NCBI RefSeq assembly: GCF_037975245.1
Contig: NC_092565.1
Span: 14,537,499 to 14,601,498, forward strand
Length of the DNA stretch: 64,000 nt
Reading direction: 5' to 3'
Source of the DNA: Apostichopus japonicus
Taxonomy: Eukaryota > Echinodermata > Holothuroidea > Aspidochirotida > Stichopodidae
Below are positions 1 to 12,815 of the stretch, piece by piece. Below the pieces are notes generated by a model that had not been told where the DNA came from, did not search any database, and saw only the letters and a program-made list of their open reading frames with translations. Both the position numbers and the translations under genes were made by a program. Position 1 is the stretch's first letter; each line of letters starts with the position of its first letter.

Positions 1-81
1 CTCTCTTTGCGTGTTCAATCCACGAAGTATACAAATTCTTCCATCTTTTTATTATGCCCAAGGACCTGCTGCGCCACTTAT
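1..81 (-). CDS. Gene A, last coding exon (partial): WSCD-like sulfotransferase C-terminal region
   Basis: The minus strand shows a splice acceptor (RC of 82-90, ending TTTCAG) followed by a reading frame with the residues KWR and then SWIEHAKR. Gene B has the same landmarks in its last exon (KWR..., SWIEHAKRVLVVH). This is the helix and strand just before the late core of WSCD-family sulfotransferases. The exon begins with AT, which completes a codon with the G that ends the previous exon (phase 1). The window edge cuts the exon, so the rest of the C-terminus and the stop codon are not visible. The identification rests on homology with the complete neighbour gene B. Confidence 0.72.
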
Positions 82-204
82 CTGAAATAGGAATCAAATA
101 TTAGATATAAATACGAATATATCTCATAAAAGAGCATTTAGAAGTTAACACCAACTTAAGTGTTAGGGAAATATATCTGGATAAGTATTACCAGGTGGTA
201 AGGT

Positions 205-513
<309 letters not shown>

Positions 514-914
514 GGATATGGATTAGGTTCTGCTAATTGAAGTCATGTAGTATTAAGCAATTACTTCTCTTGATTGAACTTTTCATTCCACATCCATGGA
601 CTTGAATCTGTTGATCATTCAATTATATGTATACAAAAAGAAAATGAAGATTTCAGGGCCAACAAGCTTACAAAGTTGAGTGTTCAAGTTATTCGTTGAA
701 CTTGTCTTTTGATTAACGTCGGTCAGTATACTATAAAGGAATTGAAGTCATTGTTTTGGTTCCATTAAGTATTTACAGATTGCAGTCAGTTCATTGATTG
801 ATTACATTCCATATTTATCTTCAGAATTTTATTCAACAAGATAGTGATTTGACGTATATATGTTGAATTGATTTCATTCATTATTGAATGTCTTAGTTCC
901 ATCATGTCACTTAC

Positions 915-1139
915 CAGTGTTATTTCGAATATGTTGTACACGTGTTCTCAGTTCGTCGTCCCTGGAATCTTCATTGGTGATTTTTTGGTGCATAACATTC
1001 GAGACAGCAACTTTCCGAGGGTTCCTTATGATCAAGATGGCTCCCGCAGAGAAGCAATCAATAACCTCTTTATCACCTGAGTGGGTCTTGGTACAGATTC
1101 CCCTTTTCTCATTGTAATCGTATTCGCCTCCTCTGAAAT
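915..1139 (-). CDS. Gene A, third coding exon: sulfotransferase 3'-phosphate-binding segment
   Basis: A 225-bp exon, flanked on the minus strand by an acceptor ending in CAG (1140-1150) and a GTAAGT donor (909-914). It encodes FRGGEYDY, then GICTKTH, then AILIIRNPRK. In PAPS-dependent sulfotransferases of the WSCD family, the KTH and RNP elements flank the strand that binds the 3'-phosphate of PAPS. Gene B has an exon of exactly the same length and phase (34357-34581) with the same landmarks but many substitutions, so these are paralogues and not a recent copy. Longer open frames on the plus strand here are shadows. Confidence 0.85.
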
Positions 1140-1546
1140 CTGTTTCAAGGTTAAAAATAGTTAGCGTTAATAAAAAAGAAAGACCAAATAATCATCTTCA
1201 AGATGGCGTGTTTCTCCATTCCAGGTCTAAAGTTAGTACATCTTTGCCCATATAGGCTCTATACCGTTTCCGTGACAACAAATCAACACTACCGTCATGA
1301 GAACGTGTTGAAAACCATATAAACTCTTTATATCTTGATTGCGATGAAATTTCCACACATCTTCGTGCGATCACTGTTTCTACATATCAAAAATAGTTCT
1401 TTTGAAAAATAAAATAGTCGATCTAAAAGATCGGTAGCTATAATATACTGACAGGGAAATTGTACCAACTTTGACAAAAAAAAAATAGCTAACCTAATAT
1501 TTCACTAACATTTTTCATAACGGGCATAAACCAACTCATCGTCTTA

Positions 1547-3633
1547 CAGGGACGTAGCCAGGGGGGGCAGGGGGAGCGACCGCTCCCCCCCTTTCAGTGT
1601 CGATTTTTTTTTTAAACTGTCGTTTTTTTAGCATGGTATTTTGTCAGTGCTCTTTTGATCTTGAATACTCGTCAGCTCCGTTAACTCGATTGTAATCGTA
1701 GTAACATTCACGCCTACTGATTCAACTACTTACTTAATTTGGCAGATGCAATTAGCTAAATTTAGCTTATAGCCAATTACAAGCCTACAGTTGGCCACTG
1801 CATAATAAAATACATATTGCCTACCTAACCGCACTCTATGGAATGTCACGAAACTGTATGCACAACAACGTCGACAACGTTCGTTCAATGAGTCGTCCTA
1901 AGTTGTTGCACGAACAGCATGTTATGAAACTAAGCTAGCAATCGTACGTCAGTGATACGCACTTCCTATAAATAATTATTACACTGCTAATACACTGCGA
2001 TAACGATATTTGTTTTTAGGCCACTGCATATCTGGCTGTATTACAAAATATGAAAGTTTATATTGTCCATCAGTTAAGTTCGTCAAATGTATTAAATTCC
2101 AGACATTGGACAATAAACAAGAATCATCCTACTGGAAAACTTGTAAAAGAGCACTATGTTTGTCTTTCTGATATATTATGTAAAAGAACATGTAAAAGAA
2201 TTTAAACAGGAAACAAAATCTGCTGATACTGATATCATATGATCAGGGCGTAGCCAGTATGTAACACGATAGTTTCATTCAACACTCTACCCGCCGAAAA
2301 AGACTATAGGATCCGATCTTGTCAGTTTTTTTAACATGTAGTTAAGAACCCGTTTACGCAGATAATATTTCAGTTGAGAAAACACTTGAGAAATTTGCAT
2401 CAGATGGCAATCGTCGGATAGCTCTCGCCTTCTTTTATAGCTACGGTTGTATCAAAGACATTTCTGGACTATCTTTGTATCTACAAGTATCAGAAGTTGA
2501 AAAGTAAGACTACTCTGTACATGTACCTTCAAGGGCGGCGGAACCGGGGGGCACAGGGGGCAAGTGCCCCTCCCCACTTTTCCTCAGGTTAAAAATGTGC
2601 CCTATTTCTACATAAAACTTGTACTCTTGATCACCTTATTAGGTCAGCGATATTTCAGTAAGAGATCTAATCCTAATTTAGAACTATCAGGGACGTAGCC
2701 AGTATGTAGCACTGTAGGCCCGGGCCTACACTTTTTTTGGCCAAGTTATCTTTTTTATTAAAACACCCATAATTCAAATCCATAAGCTTGCTGGACGAGT
2801 TTAAGAGTCTAGACAGGAAAAACTATTGAAATGAACGTAGCAAGATTATGGCTAAATTAGGTGACCTATTCTTCTGTCATCTAGGCTGTCATTCATATCG
2901 CGTGCCGTTTCATTCAATACTCTACCCGCCGAAAAAGACTAGGATACGATCTTGTCAGTTTTTTAACATCTACTTAAGAACCCGTTTACGCAGATAAAAT
3001 TTCAGTTGAGAACATTCCACAGTCAAATAAGCCTATCGTTGATTAACAGACTTTATATGTATAGAGCTGCAGCACTTTGTTGCCTGTTGTTGTCACGATC
3101 GGCGTTCCAAGTTCCAAAACAGCCTTTTCGATAAACATTTACTAGCTACAGTTGTATCAAAGACAAATACTGGCTATGGTTGTATCAAAGACATTTCTGG
3201 CCTATCTTTGTATCTACAAGTATCAGAAGTTGAAAAGTAAGACTACTAAGACGGGGGGGGGGGGGGAGGGGGAGGGGGCGTTGATGGAGTGATGTGTATA
3301 CGCAAATAAGATTAAAAGTGCTTCCGCCGCCCTTGTGTACCTAATTTTAATACATTATGTATTATTGAATTACGTACTATTTTAACTCGTTTGTTTTTTG
3401 GGGTTTAAAAGTGATATTGAATGAGGTGTCCCAAGTTAGCAAGAGGCCAGGGAACCAGAATGAACACTAGGGAAGGGCCGTTTCCGGCCATCTGGGGTTT
3501 TTTTTTCTTGTACGCTCCGCGCCAACCGGATGGTGGCGCTCCGCTCAGATAGTCGTGCCTACAACTTTGAAAATCCATATCAATCGCAAAAAATGCTCCC
3601 CCCCCCCCTTTCAAATTCCTGGTTACGTCGCTG
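1547..3633. mobile_element. hAT-type non-autonomous transposon, interrupted by a second element
   Basis: The terminal inverted repeats read CAGGGACGTAGCCAGG at the left and, reverse complemented, CAGCGACGTAACCAGG at the right. They are flanked by a perfect 8-bp target-site duplication, tcgtctta (1539-1546 and 3634-3641). An 8-bp duplication with CAG...CTG ends is the hAT signature. There is no transposase frame. The element sits in intron 2 of gene A. Its interior includes the 806-bp insertion at 2530-3335. Segments at about 2270-2515 and 2908-3250 are diverged copies of each other. Confidence 0.8.
2530..3335. mobile_element. hAT-type MITE nested in the 1547-3633 element
   Basis: The ends are CAAGGGCGGCGGAA and its inverted copy TTCCGCCGCCCTTG. 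They are flanked by tgtacctt (2522-2529) and tgtaccta (3336-3343), an 8-bp duplication with one mismatch. The same terminal family occurs at 41153-41809 and about 14066-14727. The ends carry G-rich tracts (left GGGGGGCACAGGGGGC, right a long poly-G). No coding capacity is seen. Confidence 0.78.
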
Positions 3634-3850
3634 TCGTCTTATACCAATAAATATACTGAAGAGATGGATACATTCTTACCTGCAAGTAGAAAATTGGATG
3701 CAACATTTGAATAAAACCATATTTTAATTTGTTTTTGTTTATATTTTTATTTAAATGCGCATCTATATGAGACCGCATCTGATTACTTCAAGTTAAAAAA
3801 AAAACCTGCACAAACAATCATTGCATTACGTTATTTTCAGGTTTACTCAC

Positions 3851-4039
3851 ACGGAGCGTTTGGCTTATGACGTTCCGCTTTCCAGTACACTGTGCTCGTG
3901 TAATACTGTGAAGCGATCTGTAAAATATGACGTGTCCATGTATTACCAGACCTTGGGAAGCTTGCGAGGGCTACCAGTGGGAACGAGTCAATCCTAGCAT
4001 TTTGTATTGTATCCGATACGGTAGAACAGTTATCAAAAT
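3851..4039 (-). CDS. Gene A, second coding exon: PAPS 5'-phosphosulfate-binding loop
   Basis: A 189-bp exon on the minus strand, with a GTGAGT donor at 3845-3850 and an acceptor ending in ACAG at 4040-4042. It encodes NCSTVSDTIQNARIDSFPL and then the loop ASFPRSGNTWTR, the 5'-phosphosulfate-binding motif of sulfotransferases, followed by a helix (HILQIASQYY). Gene B has a 189-bp exon at the matching position (36713-36901, allowing its downstream NAGNAG acceptor). The start is chosen from the aligned acceptor and the conserved phase. The first codons, (G)AT-xxx-GAT-AAC-TGT-TCT-ACC, are themselves one unit of the 21-bp array that continues upstream to 7221, so other acceptors are possible. Confidence 0.8.
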
Positions 4040-7000
4040 CTGTAGAACAATTAGCAATATCCGTAGAACAATTAGCAATATCTGTAGAACAATGAGCAAT
4101 ATCTGTGGATAGTTATCACTATCTGTAGAACAATTAGCAATATCTGTAGAACAATAAGCAATATCTGTAGAACAATTAGCAATATATGTAGAACAATTAG
4201 CAATATATGAAGAACAGTTATCAGTATCTGTAGAACAATTATCAATATATGTTGAACAATTAACAATATCTGTAGAACAGTTATCAAAAGCTGTTGAACA
4301 ATTAGCAATATATGTAGAACAATTATCAATATCTGTAGAACAGTTAGCAATATCTGTAGAACAATTAGCAATATCTGTAGAACAATTAGCAATATATGTA
4401 GAACAATTAGCAATATCTGTAGAACAGTTAGCAATATCTGTAGAACAATTAGCAATATATGTAGAACAATTAGCAATATATGTAGAACAATTAGCAATAT
4501 CTGTAGAACAATTAGCAATATATGTAGAACAATTATCAATATCTGTAGAACAGTTAGCAATATCTGTAGAACAATTAGCAATATCTGTAGAACAGTTATC
4601 AATATATGAAGAACAGTTATCAGTATCTGTAGAACAATTATCAATATATGTTGAACAATTAACAATATCTGTAGAACAGTTATCAAAAGCTGTTGAACAA
4701 TTAGCAATATCTGTAGAACAGTTTTCAGTATCTGTAGAACAATTAGCAATATCTGTAGAACAGTTATCAGTATGTGTTGAACAATTATCAATAACGGTAG
4801 AACAATTAAGCAATATCTGTTGAACAATAATCAAAATCTGTTGAACAATTAGCAATATCTGAAGAACAGTTTTCAGTATCTGTTGAACAATTATCAATAA
4901 CGATAGAACAATTAGCAATATCTGTAGAACAATTAGCAATATATGTAGAACAATTAGCAATATCTGTAGAACAGTTAGCAATATCTGTAGAACAATTAGC
5001 AATATATGTAGAACAATTAGCAATATATGTAGAACAATTAGCAATATCTGTAGAACAATTAGCAATATATGTAGAACAATTATCAATATCTGTAGAACAG
5101 TTAGCAATATCTGTAGAACAATTAGCAATATCTGTAGAACAGTTATCAATATATGAAGAACAGTTATCAGTATCTGTAGAACAATTATCAATATATGTTG
5201 AACAATTAACAATATCTGTAGAACAGTTAGCAATATCTGTAGAACAATTAGCAATATCTGTAGAACAGTTATCAATATCTGTAGAACAGTTTTCAGTATC
5301 TGTAGAACAATTAGCAATATCTGTAGAACAGTTATCAGTATGTGTTGAACAATTATCAATAACGGTAGAACAATTAAGCAATATCTGTTGAACAATAATC
5401 AAAATCTGTTGAACAATTAGCAATATCTGAAGAACAGTTTTCAGTATCTGTTGAACAATTATCAATATCTGTTGAACAATTATCAATAACGGTAGAACAG
5501 TTTTCAGTATCTGTAGAACAATTAGCAATATCTGTAGAACAGTTATCAGTATCTGTTGAACAATTATCGATAACGGTAGAACAATTAGCAATATCTGTTG
5601 AACAATTATCAATATTTGTAGAACAATTAGCAATATTTGTAGAACAGTTATCAGTATCTGTTGAACAATTATCAATAACGATAGAACAATTAGCAATATC
5701 TGTTGAACCATTATCAATATTTGTGGAACAGTGAGCAATATCTGTTGAACAATTATCAATATGTGTTGAACAATTAGCAATATTTCTAGAACAGTTATCA
5801 GTATCTGTTGAACAATTAGCAATATCTGTAGAACAATTATCAATATATGTAGAACAGTCATCAGTATCTGTAGAACAATGATCAATATCTGTAGAACAGT
5901 TATCAGTATCTGTAAAACAATTAGCAATATCTGTAGAACAATTAGCAATATCTGTAGAACAGTTATCAGTATGTGTTGAACAATTATCAATAACGGTAGA
6001 ACAATTTAGTAATATCTGTTGAACAAATATCAATATCTGTAGAACAGTTATTAGTATCTGTTGAACAATTAGCAATATATTTTGAACAATTAACAATATC
6101 TGTAGAACAGTTATCAAAAGCTGTTGAAGAATGATCAATAACGGTAGAACAATTAGCAATATATGTTGAACAATTAGCAATATTTGTAGATAAATTAGCA
6201 ATATCTGTAGAACAGTTATCAGTATCTGTTGAACAATTATCAATAACGATAGAACAATTAGCAATATCTGTTGAACAATTATCAATATTTGTAGAACAAT
6301 TAGCAATATCTGTTGAACAATTATCAATATGTGTTGAACTATTAACAATATCTGTAGAACAGTTATCAGTATCTGTTGTACAATTATCAATATCTGTAGA
6401 ACAATTATCAATATATGTAGAACAGTCATCAGTATCTGTAGAACAATGATCAATATCTGTAGAACAGTTACCAGTATCTGTAGAACAATTAACAATATCT
6501 GTAGAACAGTTATCAAAAGCTGTTGAACAATTAGCAATATCTGTAGAACAGTTTTCAGTATGTGTTGAACAATTATCAATAACGGTAGAACAATTTAGCA
6601 AAATCTGTTGAACAATTATAAATATCTGTAGAACAATTATCAATATATGTTGAACAATAAACAAAATCTGTAGAACAGTTATCAATATCTGTTGAACAAT
6701 TAACAATATCTGTAGAACAGTTTTCAGTATCTGTAGAACAATTAGCAATATCTGTAGAACAGTTATCAGTATCTGTTGAACAATTATCAATAAAGGTAGA
6801 ACAATTAGCAATATCTGTTGAACAATTATCGATATTTGTAGAACAATTAGCAATATCTGTAGAACAGTTATCAGTATCTGTTGAACAATTATCAATAACG
6901 ATAGAACAATTAGCAATATCTGTTGAACAATTATCAATATTTGTAGAACAATTAGCAATATCTGTTGAACAATTATCAATATGTGTTGAACAATTATCAA

Positions 7001-7221
7001 TATCTGTAGAACAGTTATCAGTATCTGTTGAACAATTATCAATATCTGTAGAACAATTATCAATATCTGTAGAACTGTCATCAGTATCTGTAGAACAATT
7101 AGCAATATCTGTAGAACAATTATCAAAATCTGTAAAACAGTCATCAGTATCTGTAGAACAATTAGCAATATCTGTTGAACAATTAACAATATCTGTAGAA
7201 CAGTTATCAGTATCTGTTGAA
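4021..7221 (-). repeat. 21-bp minisatellite (~152 units) abutting and overlapping gene A exon 2
   Basis: About 3.2 kb of a 21-bp unit. On the gene strand each unit reads roughly GATATTGCTAATTGTTCTAC plus an A, and translates as a heptad N-C-S-T-D-I-A/D. Every heptad carries an N-C-S sequon and a cysteine. Each unit also contains CTAAT (branch-point-like) and a TTGTTCTACAG tract (acceptor-like). Single-base changes of unit length near 4806, 5372, 6006 and 6594 divide the array into higher-order blocks of about 570-630 bp. A 20-bp unit at 4105-4124 marks another frame change. The long open frames on the minus strand come from the repeat phase and are not evidence of translation by themselves. 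Confidence 0.95.
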
Positions 7222-8063
7222 TGATACAAATGGGTTGAGCTAAATTGGATCGATTCGGCTTTTGTAAGCAACAACAACAACATCATCGACAACAAATTTC
7301 TAATATAAACACAGGATATTAGGAGAATTGACATTTCTATCCCTGTAAAATCAAAGATTATACTGTAGACCGTGGAATATGCATACTTGTTTAGAAATTG
7401 TTGGGTTCATCCTTGTAAGAAATATACTTGAATTTAATATAGGCCTATATAGTCAACGCAAATGTTGGCAGATATGGAAAATTACCACACGAGTTTAATG
7501 ACCTACGTCGAATGTATTAAGCAGGCCTTGACAATTTCGTCAATAATTATTTGAAAGATATAAATGAAATCGGAAAGCAAAATGTGACAATTCTGTGCGG
7601 TCCACAACTATAGACCTACATATACTCATGTTGACATATAGGTGCGTACTACAGTCTTCACGGTATTTTGCTAACGTCAAACTATATTTTACTTTGTAAG
7701 ACCTGTCGATACACTCAGTCTGTTAGAAAGAAAAGTTGTAGTCTTATGGTAGAAATACCGTCCGGCAACCAGGACGTCTGCCGGTAGACCTAATTTAACA
7801 GCGGTTTTGTGAAAACGGTGCGACCTTTTTTCAACGGATGGTTGAGACGGCGTACCACACCATAAATAAATTATACACAACACACGCACTGCAAAGCATA
7901 TGTTCTTGACGATGCACTTGCTTCATTGTTTGTGATTGAAAGCCTCCCTTATTTTACACAGATTAAAGTGAACGAAAATCGAGCCCATCCGAAGTTGGTA
8001 TCCTTATTGAACTATATAAAGAGATCCATGAATATAATTCCATTATTCAAGTACTGTACACTA
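7222..8063. other. Intron 1 of gene A, spacer between two satellite arrays
   Basis: About 840 bp of AT-rich sequence between the 21-bp and 59-bp arrays. I see no conserved reading frame, splice-site pair or element termini. Short open frames here have no recognisable domain. Confidence 0.6.
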
Positions 8064-11000
8064 AAATAGCTCGCAGTTTGCAACATTACAATTGTAACTA
8101 CAAACTAAAATAGCTCGCACCTATACACAGTATAGTTTGAAACATTACAATTGTAACTACAAACTAAAATAGCTCGCACCTATACATAGTATAGTTTGCA
8201 ACATATGCATTGTAACTACAACATAAAATAGCTCGCACCTATACACAGTATAGTTTGCAACATTACAATTGTAACTACAAACTAAAATAGCTCGCACCTA
8301 TACACAGTATAGTTTGAAACATTACAATTGTAACTACAACATAAAATAGCTCGCACCTATACACAGTATAGTTTGCAACATTACAATTGTAACTACAAAC
8401 TAAAATAGCTCGCACCTATGCATAGTATAGTTTGAAACATTACAATTGTAACTACAAACTAAAATAGCTCGCACCTATACATAGTATAGTTTGAAACATT
8501 ACAATTGTAACTACAAACTAAAATAGCTCGCACCTATGCATAGTATAGTTTGAAACATTACAATTGTAACTACAAACTAAAATAGCTCGCACCTATACAT
8601 AGTATAGTTTGAAACATTACAATTGTAACTACAAACTAAAATAGCTCGCACCTATACATAGTATACTTGCAACATATGCATTGTAACTACAACATAAAAT
8701 AGCTCGCACCTATACACAGTATAGTTTGAAACATTACAATTGTAACTACAAACTAAAATAGCTCGCACCTATACATAGTATAGTTTGCAACATATGCATT
8801 GTAACTACAACATAAAATAGCTCGCACCTATACATAGTATAGTTTGCAACATATGCATTGTAACTACAACATAAAATAGCTCGCACCTATACACAGTATA
8901 GTTTGAAACATTACAATTGTAACTACAAACTAAAATAGCTCGCACCTATACATAGTATAGTTTGCAACATATGCATTGTAACTACAACATAAAATAGCTC
9001 GCACCTATACATAGTATAGTTTGCAAAATATTCATTGTAACTATACACAACATGAAATAGCTCGCACCTATACACAGTAAAGTTTGCAACATTACAATTG
9101 TAACTACAAACTAAAATAGCTCGCACCTATACATAGTATAGTTTGCAACATTACAATTGTAACTACAAACTAAAATAGCTCGCACCTATACATAGTATAG
9201 TTTGCAACATATGCATTGTAACTACAACATAAAATAGCTCGCACCTATACATAGTATAGTTTGCAACATATGCATTGTAACTACAACATAAAATAGCTCG
9301 CACCTATACACAGTATAGTTTGAAACATTACAATTGTAACTACAAACTAAAATAGCTCGCACCTATACATAGTATAGTTTGCAACATATGCATTGTAACT
9401 ACAACATAAAATAGCTCGCACCTATACATAGTATAGTTTGCAAAATATTCATTGTAACTATACACAACATGAAATAGCTCGCACCTATACACAGTAAAGT
9501 TTGCAACATTACAATTGTAACTACAAACTAAAATAGCTCGCACCTATACATAGTATAGTTTGCAACATTACAATTGTAACTACAAACTAAAATAGCTCGC
9601 ACCTATACATAGTATAGTTTGCAACATATGCATTGTAACTACAACATAAAATAGCTCGCACCTATACATAGTATAGTTTGCAACATATGCATTGTAACTA
9701 CAACATAAAATAGCTCGCACCTATACACAGTATAGTTTGAAACATTACAATTGTAACTACAAACTAAAATAGCTCGCACCTATACATAGTATAGTTTGCA
9801 ACATATGCATTGTAACTACAACATAAAATAGCTCGCACCTATACATAGTATAGTTTGCAACATATGCATTGTAACTACAACATAAAATAGCTCGCACCTA
9901 TACATAGTATAGTTTGCAAAATATTCATTGTAACTATACACAACATGAAATAGCTCGCACCTATACACAGTAAAGTTTGCAACATTACAATTGTAACTAC
10001 AAACTAAAATAGCTCGCACCTATACATAGTATAGTTTGCAACATTACAATTGTAACTACAAACTAAAATAGCTCGCACCTATACATAGTATAGTTTGCAA
10101 CATATGCATTGTAACTACAACATAAAATAGCTCGCACCTATACACAGTATAGTTTGCAACATTACAATTGTAACTACAAACTAAAATAGCTCGCACCTAT
10201 ACATAGTATAGTTTGCAACATATTCATTGTAACTACAACATATATAGCTCGCACCTCTACACAGTAAAGTTTGCAACATATGTATTGTAACTACAACATA
10301 AAATAGCTCGCACCTATACATAGTATAGTTTGCAACATATGCATTGTAACTACAACATAAAATAGCTCGCACCTATACATAGTATAGTTTGAAACATTAC
10401 AATTGTTACTACAAACTAAAATAGCTCGCACCTATACATAGTATAGTTTGCAACATATGCATTGTAACTACAACATAAAATAGCTCGCACATATACATAG
10501 TATAGTTTGCAACATATGCATTGTAACTACAACATAAAATAGCTCGCACCTATACATAGTATAGTTTGAAACATTACAATTGTTACTACAAACTAAAATA
10601 GCTCGCACCTATACATAGTATAGTTTGCAACATATGCATTGTAACTACAAACTAAAATAGCTCGCACCTATACATAGTATAGTTTGCAACATATGCATTG
10701 TAACTACAACAAAAAATAGCTCGCACCTATACATAGTATAGTTTGCAACATATTCATTGTAACTACAACATAAAATAGCTCGCACCTATACATAGTATAG
10801 TTTGCAACATATGCATTGTAACTACAACATAAAATAGCTCGCACCTATACATAGTATAGTTTGCAAAATATTCATTGTAACTATACACAACATGAAATAG
10901 CTCGCACCTATACACATTATAGTTTGCAACATTTCAATTGTAACTACAACATATATAGCTCGCACCTATACACACAATAGTTTGCAATATATGTATTGTA

Positions 11001-12480
11001 ACTACTACATAAAATAGCTCGCACCTATAAACAGAATAGTTTGCAACATATCAATTGTAACTACAACATATATAGCTCGCACCTATACATAGTATAGTTT
11101 GCAACATATCAATTGTAACTACAACATAAAATAGCTCGCATCTATACACACAATAGTTTGCAACATATCAATTGTAACTACTACATAAAATAGCTCGCAC
11201 CTATAAACAGAATAGTTTGCAACATATTAATTGTAACTACTACATAAAATAGCTCGCACCTATAAACAGAATAGTTAACAGCATATTCATTGTAACTACA
11301 ACGTACAACGTATCAATTGTAACTACAACATAAAATAGCTCGCACCTATACATAGTATAGTTTGCAACATATTCATTGTAACTACAACATAAAATAGCTC
11401 GCACCTATACATAGTATAGTTTGCAACATATTCATTGTAACTACAACATAAAATAGCTCGCACCTATACATAGTATAGTTGCAACATATGCATTGTAACT
11501 ACAACATAAAATAGCTCGCACCTATACACAGTATAGTTTGCAACATATTCATTGTAACTACAACATAAAATAGCTCGCACCTATACATAGTATAGTTGCA
11601 ACATATGCATTGTAACTACAACATAAAATAGCTCGCACCTATACATAGTATAGTTGCAACATATTCATTGTAACTACAACATAAAATAGCTCGCACCTAT
11701 ACATAGTATAGTTTGCAACATATTCATTGTAACTACAACATAAAATAGCTCGCACCTATACATAGTATAGTTGCAACATATTCATTGTAACTACAACATA
11801 AAATAGCTCGCACCTATACATAGTATAGTTGCAACATATTCATTGTAACTATAACATAAAATAGCTCGCACCTATACAAAGTATAGTTTGCAAAATATTC
11901 TTTGTAACTATACACAACATGAAATAGCTCGCACCTATACACATTATAGTTTGCAACATTTCAATTAAACTACAACATATATAGCTCGCACCTATACACA
12001 GTAAAGTTTGCAACATATGTATTGTAACTACAACATAAAATAGCTCGCACCTATAAACAGAATAGTTTGCAACATATCAATTGTAACTACAACATAAAAT
12101 AGCTCGCACCTATACACACAATAGTTTACAACATATCAATTGTAACTACTACATAAAATAGCTCGCACCTATAAAAAAGAATAGTTTGCAACATATTAAT
12201 TGTAACTACTACATAAAATAGCTCGCACCTATAAACAGAATAGTTAACAGCATATTCATTGTAACTACAACATACAACGTATCAATTGTAACTACAACAT
12301 AAAAAAGCTCGCACCTATACATAGTATAGTTTGCAACATATTTATTGTAACTATACAACATAAAATAGCTCGCACCTATACACAGTATAGTTTGCAACAT
12401 ATTCATTGTAAATATATACAACATAAAATAGCTCGCACCTATAAAACATTATAGTTAGTAACGTTTCAATTGTAACTACA
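8064..12480. repeat. 59-60 bp satellite array (~74 units) in intron 1 of gene A
   Basis: Tandem units built on AAAATAGCTCGCACCTATAC, then a block containing AGTATAGTTTGCAACAT, then TTGTAACTACAA. Two unit types alternate, one with ACAATTGT and one with ATATGCAT. Units carry short palindromes, including CTATACATAGTATAG. Runs of units are themselves duplicated: the block near 8923 recurs near 9340 and 9816. From about 10900 onward the units are more diverged (AACAGAATAG variants). Recurrent 67-codon minus-strand frames are products of the unit phase. Confidence 0.95.
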
Positions 12481-12562
12481 ACAGTCATGAACAAGTTGGC
12501 CTATTAAATACCGTTCATCAATTCAATGTGAATTTTGGCAGTGCCATTTAAAGAGCCTATAC

Positions 12563-12815
12563 CTTTTTCTTGTTGGTACAATTTGTGTATGTCATCGTGT
12601 TCTTCCAAAGATAATATTATCTTGTCTTGGATGAGGTGTTGGTGCCGAGTGATGCCGAATGACGATGGATTAGGTCTGATAGCCGCGTAAGCTACTGTTT
12701 GGTTGGGTATGTATATGCTACGATTTTTGCTTTGTATATGGAAGGTGATAAACAGCACAACAACCATCCAAAATATCAGTAAAACTACATGTTCGGTATT
12801 TGTATTGCTATACAT
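12563..12815 (-). CDS. Gene A, first coding exon: N-terminal signal anchor and stem
   Basis: This exon starts at an ATG (12815-12813) just after an acceptor-like tract (TTTCATTATCTCTCCAG) and ends at a GTATAG donor (12557-12562), 84 codons plus one base. The protein starts MYSNTNTEHV, then has a hydrophobic segment at residues 10-25, which fits a type II signal anchor. The stem ends ILSLEEHDDIHKLYQQ, which aligns with gene B KIVSLERQKDIVKLFQQ. Like gene B, it probably has an upstream 5'UTR exon. The longer open frame extending to 13004 includes intron sequence. The donor is weaker than the others in this gene. Confidence 0.7.

Noticed and set aside
3971-7334. Several 250-474-codon frames on the minus strand rich in LIVLQI or NCSTDI
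   Set aside because: They are phases of the 21-bp array. Only the few heptads next to exon 2 have a plausible coding role.
8923-10372. Repeated 63-67-codon cysteine/tyrosine-rich frames
   Set aside because: They recur with the 59-bp satellite unit. There is no start context or conservation beyond the repeat.
4021-12480. CRISPR-like array
   Set aside because: Units are directly adjacent with no unique spacers, in a eukaryotic intron. They are ordinary tandem repeats.
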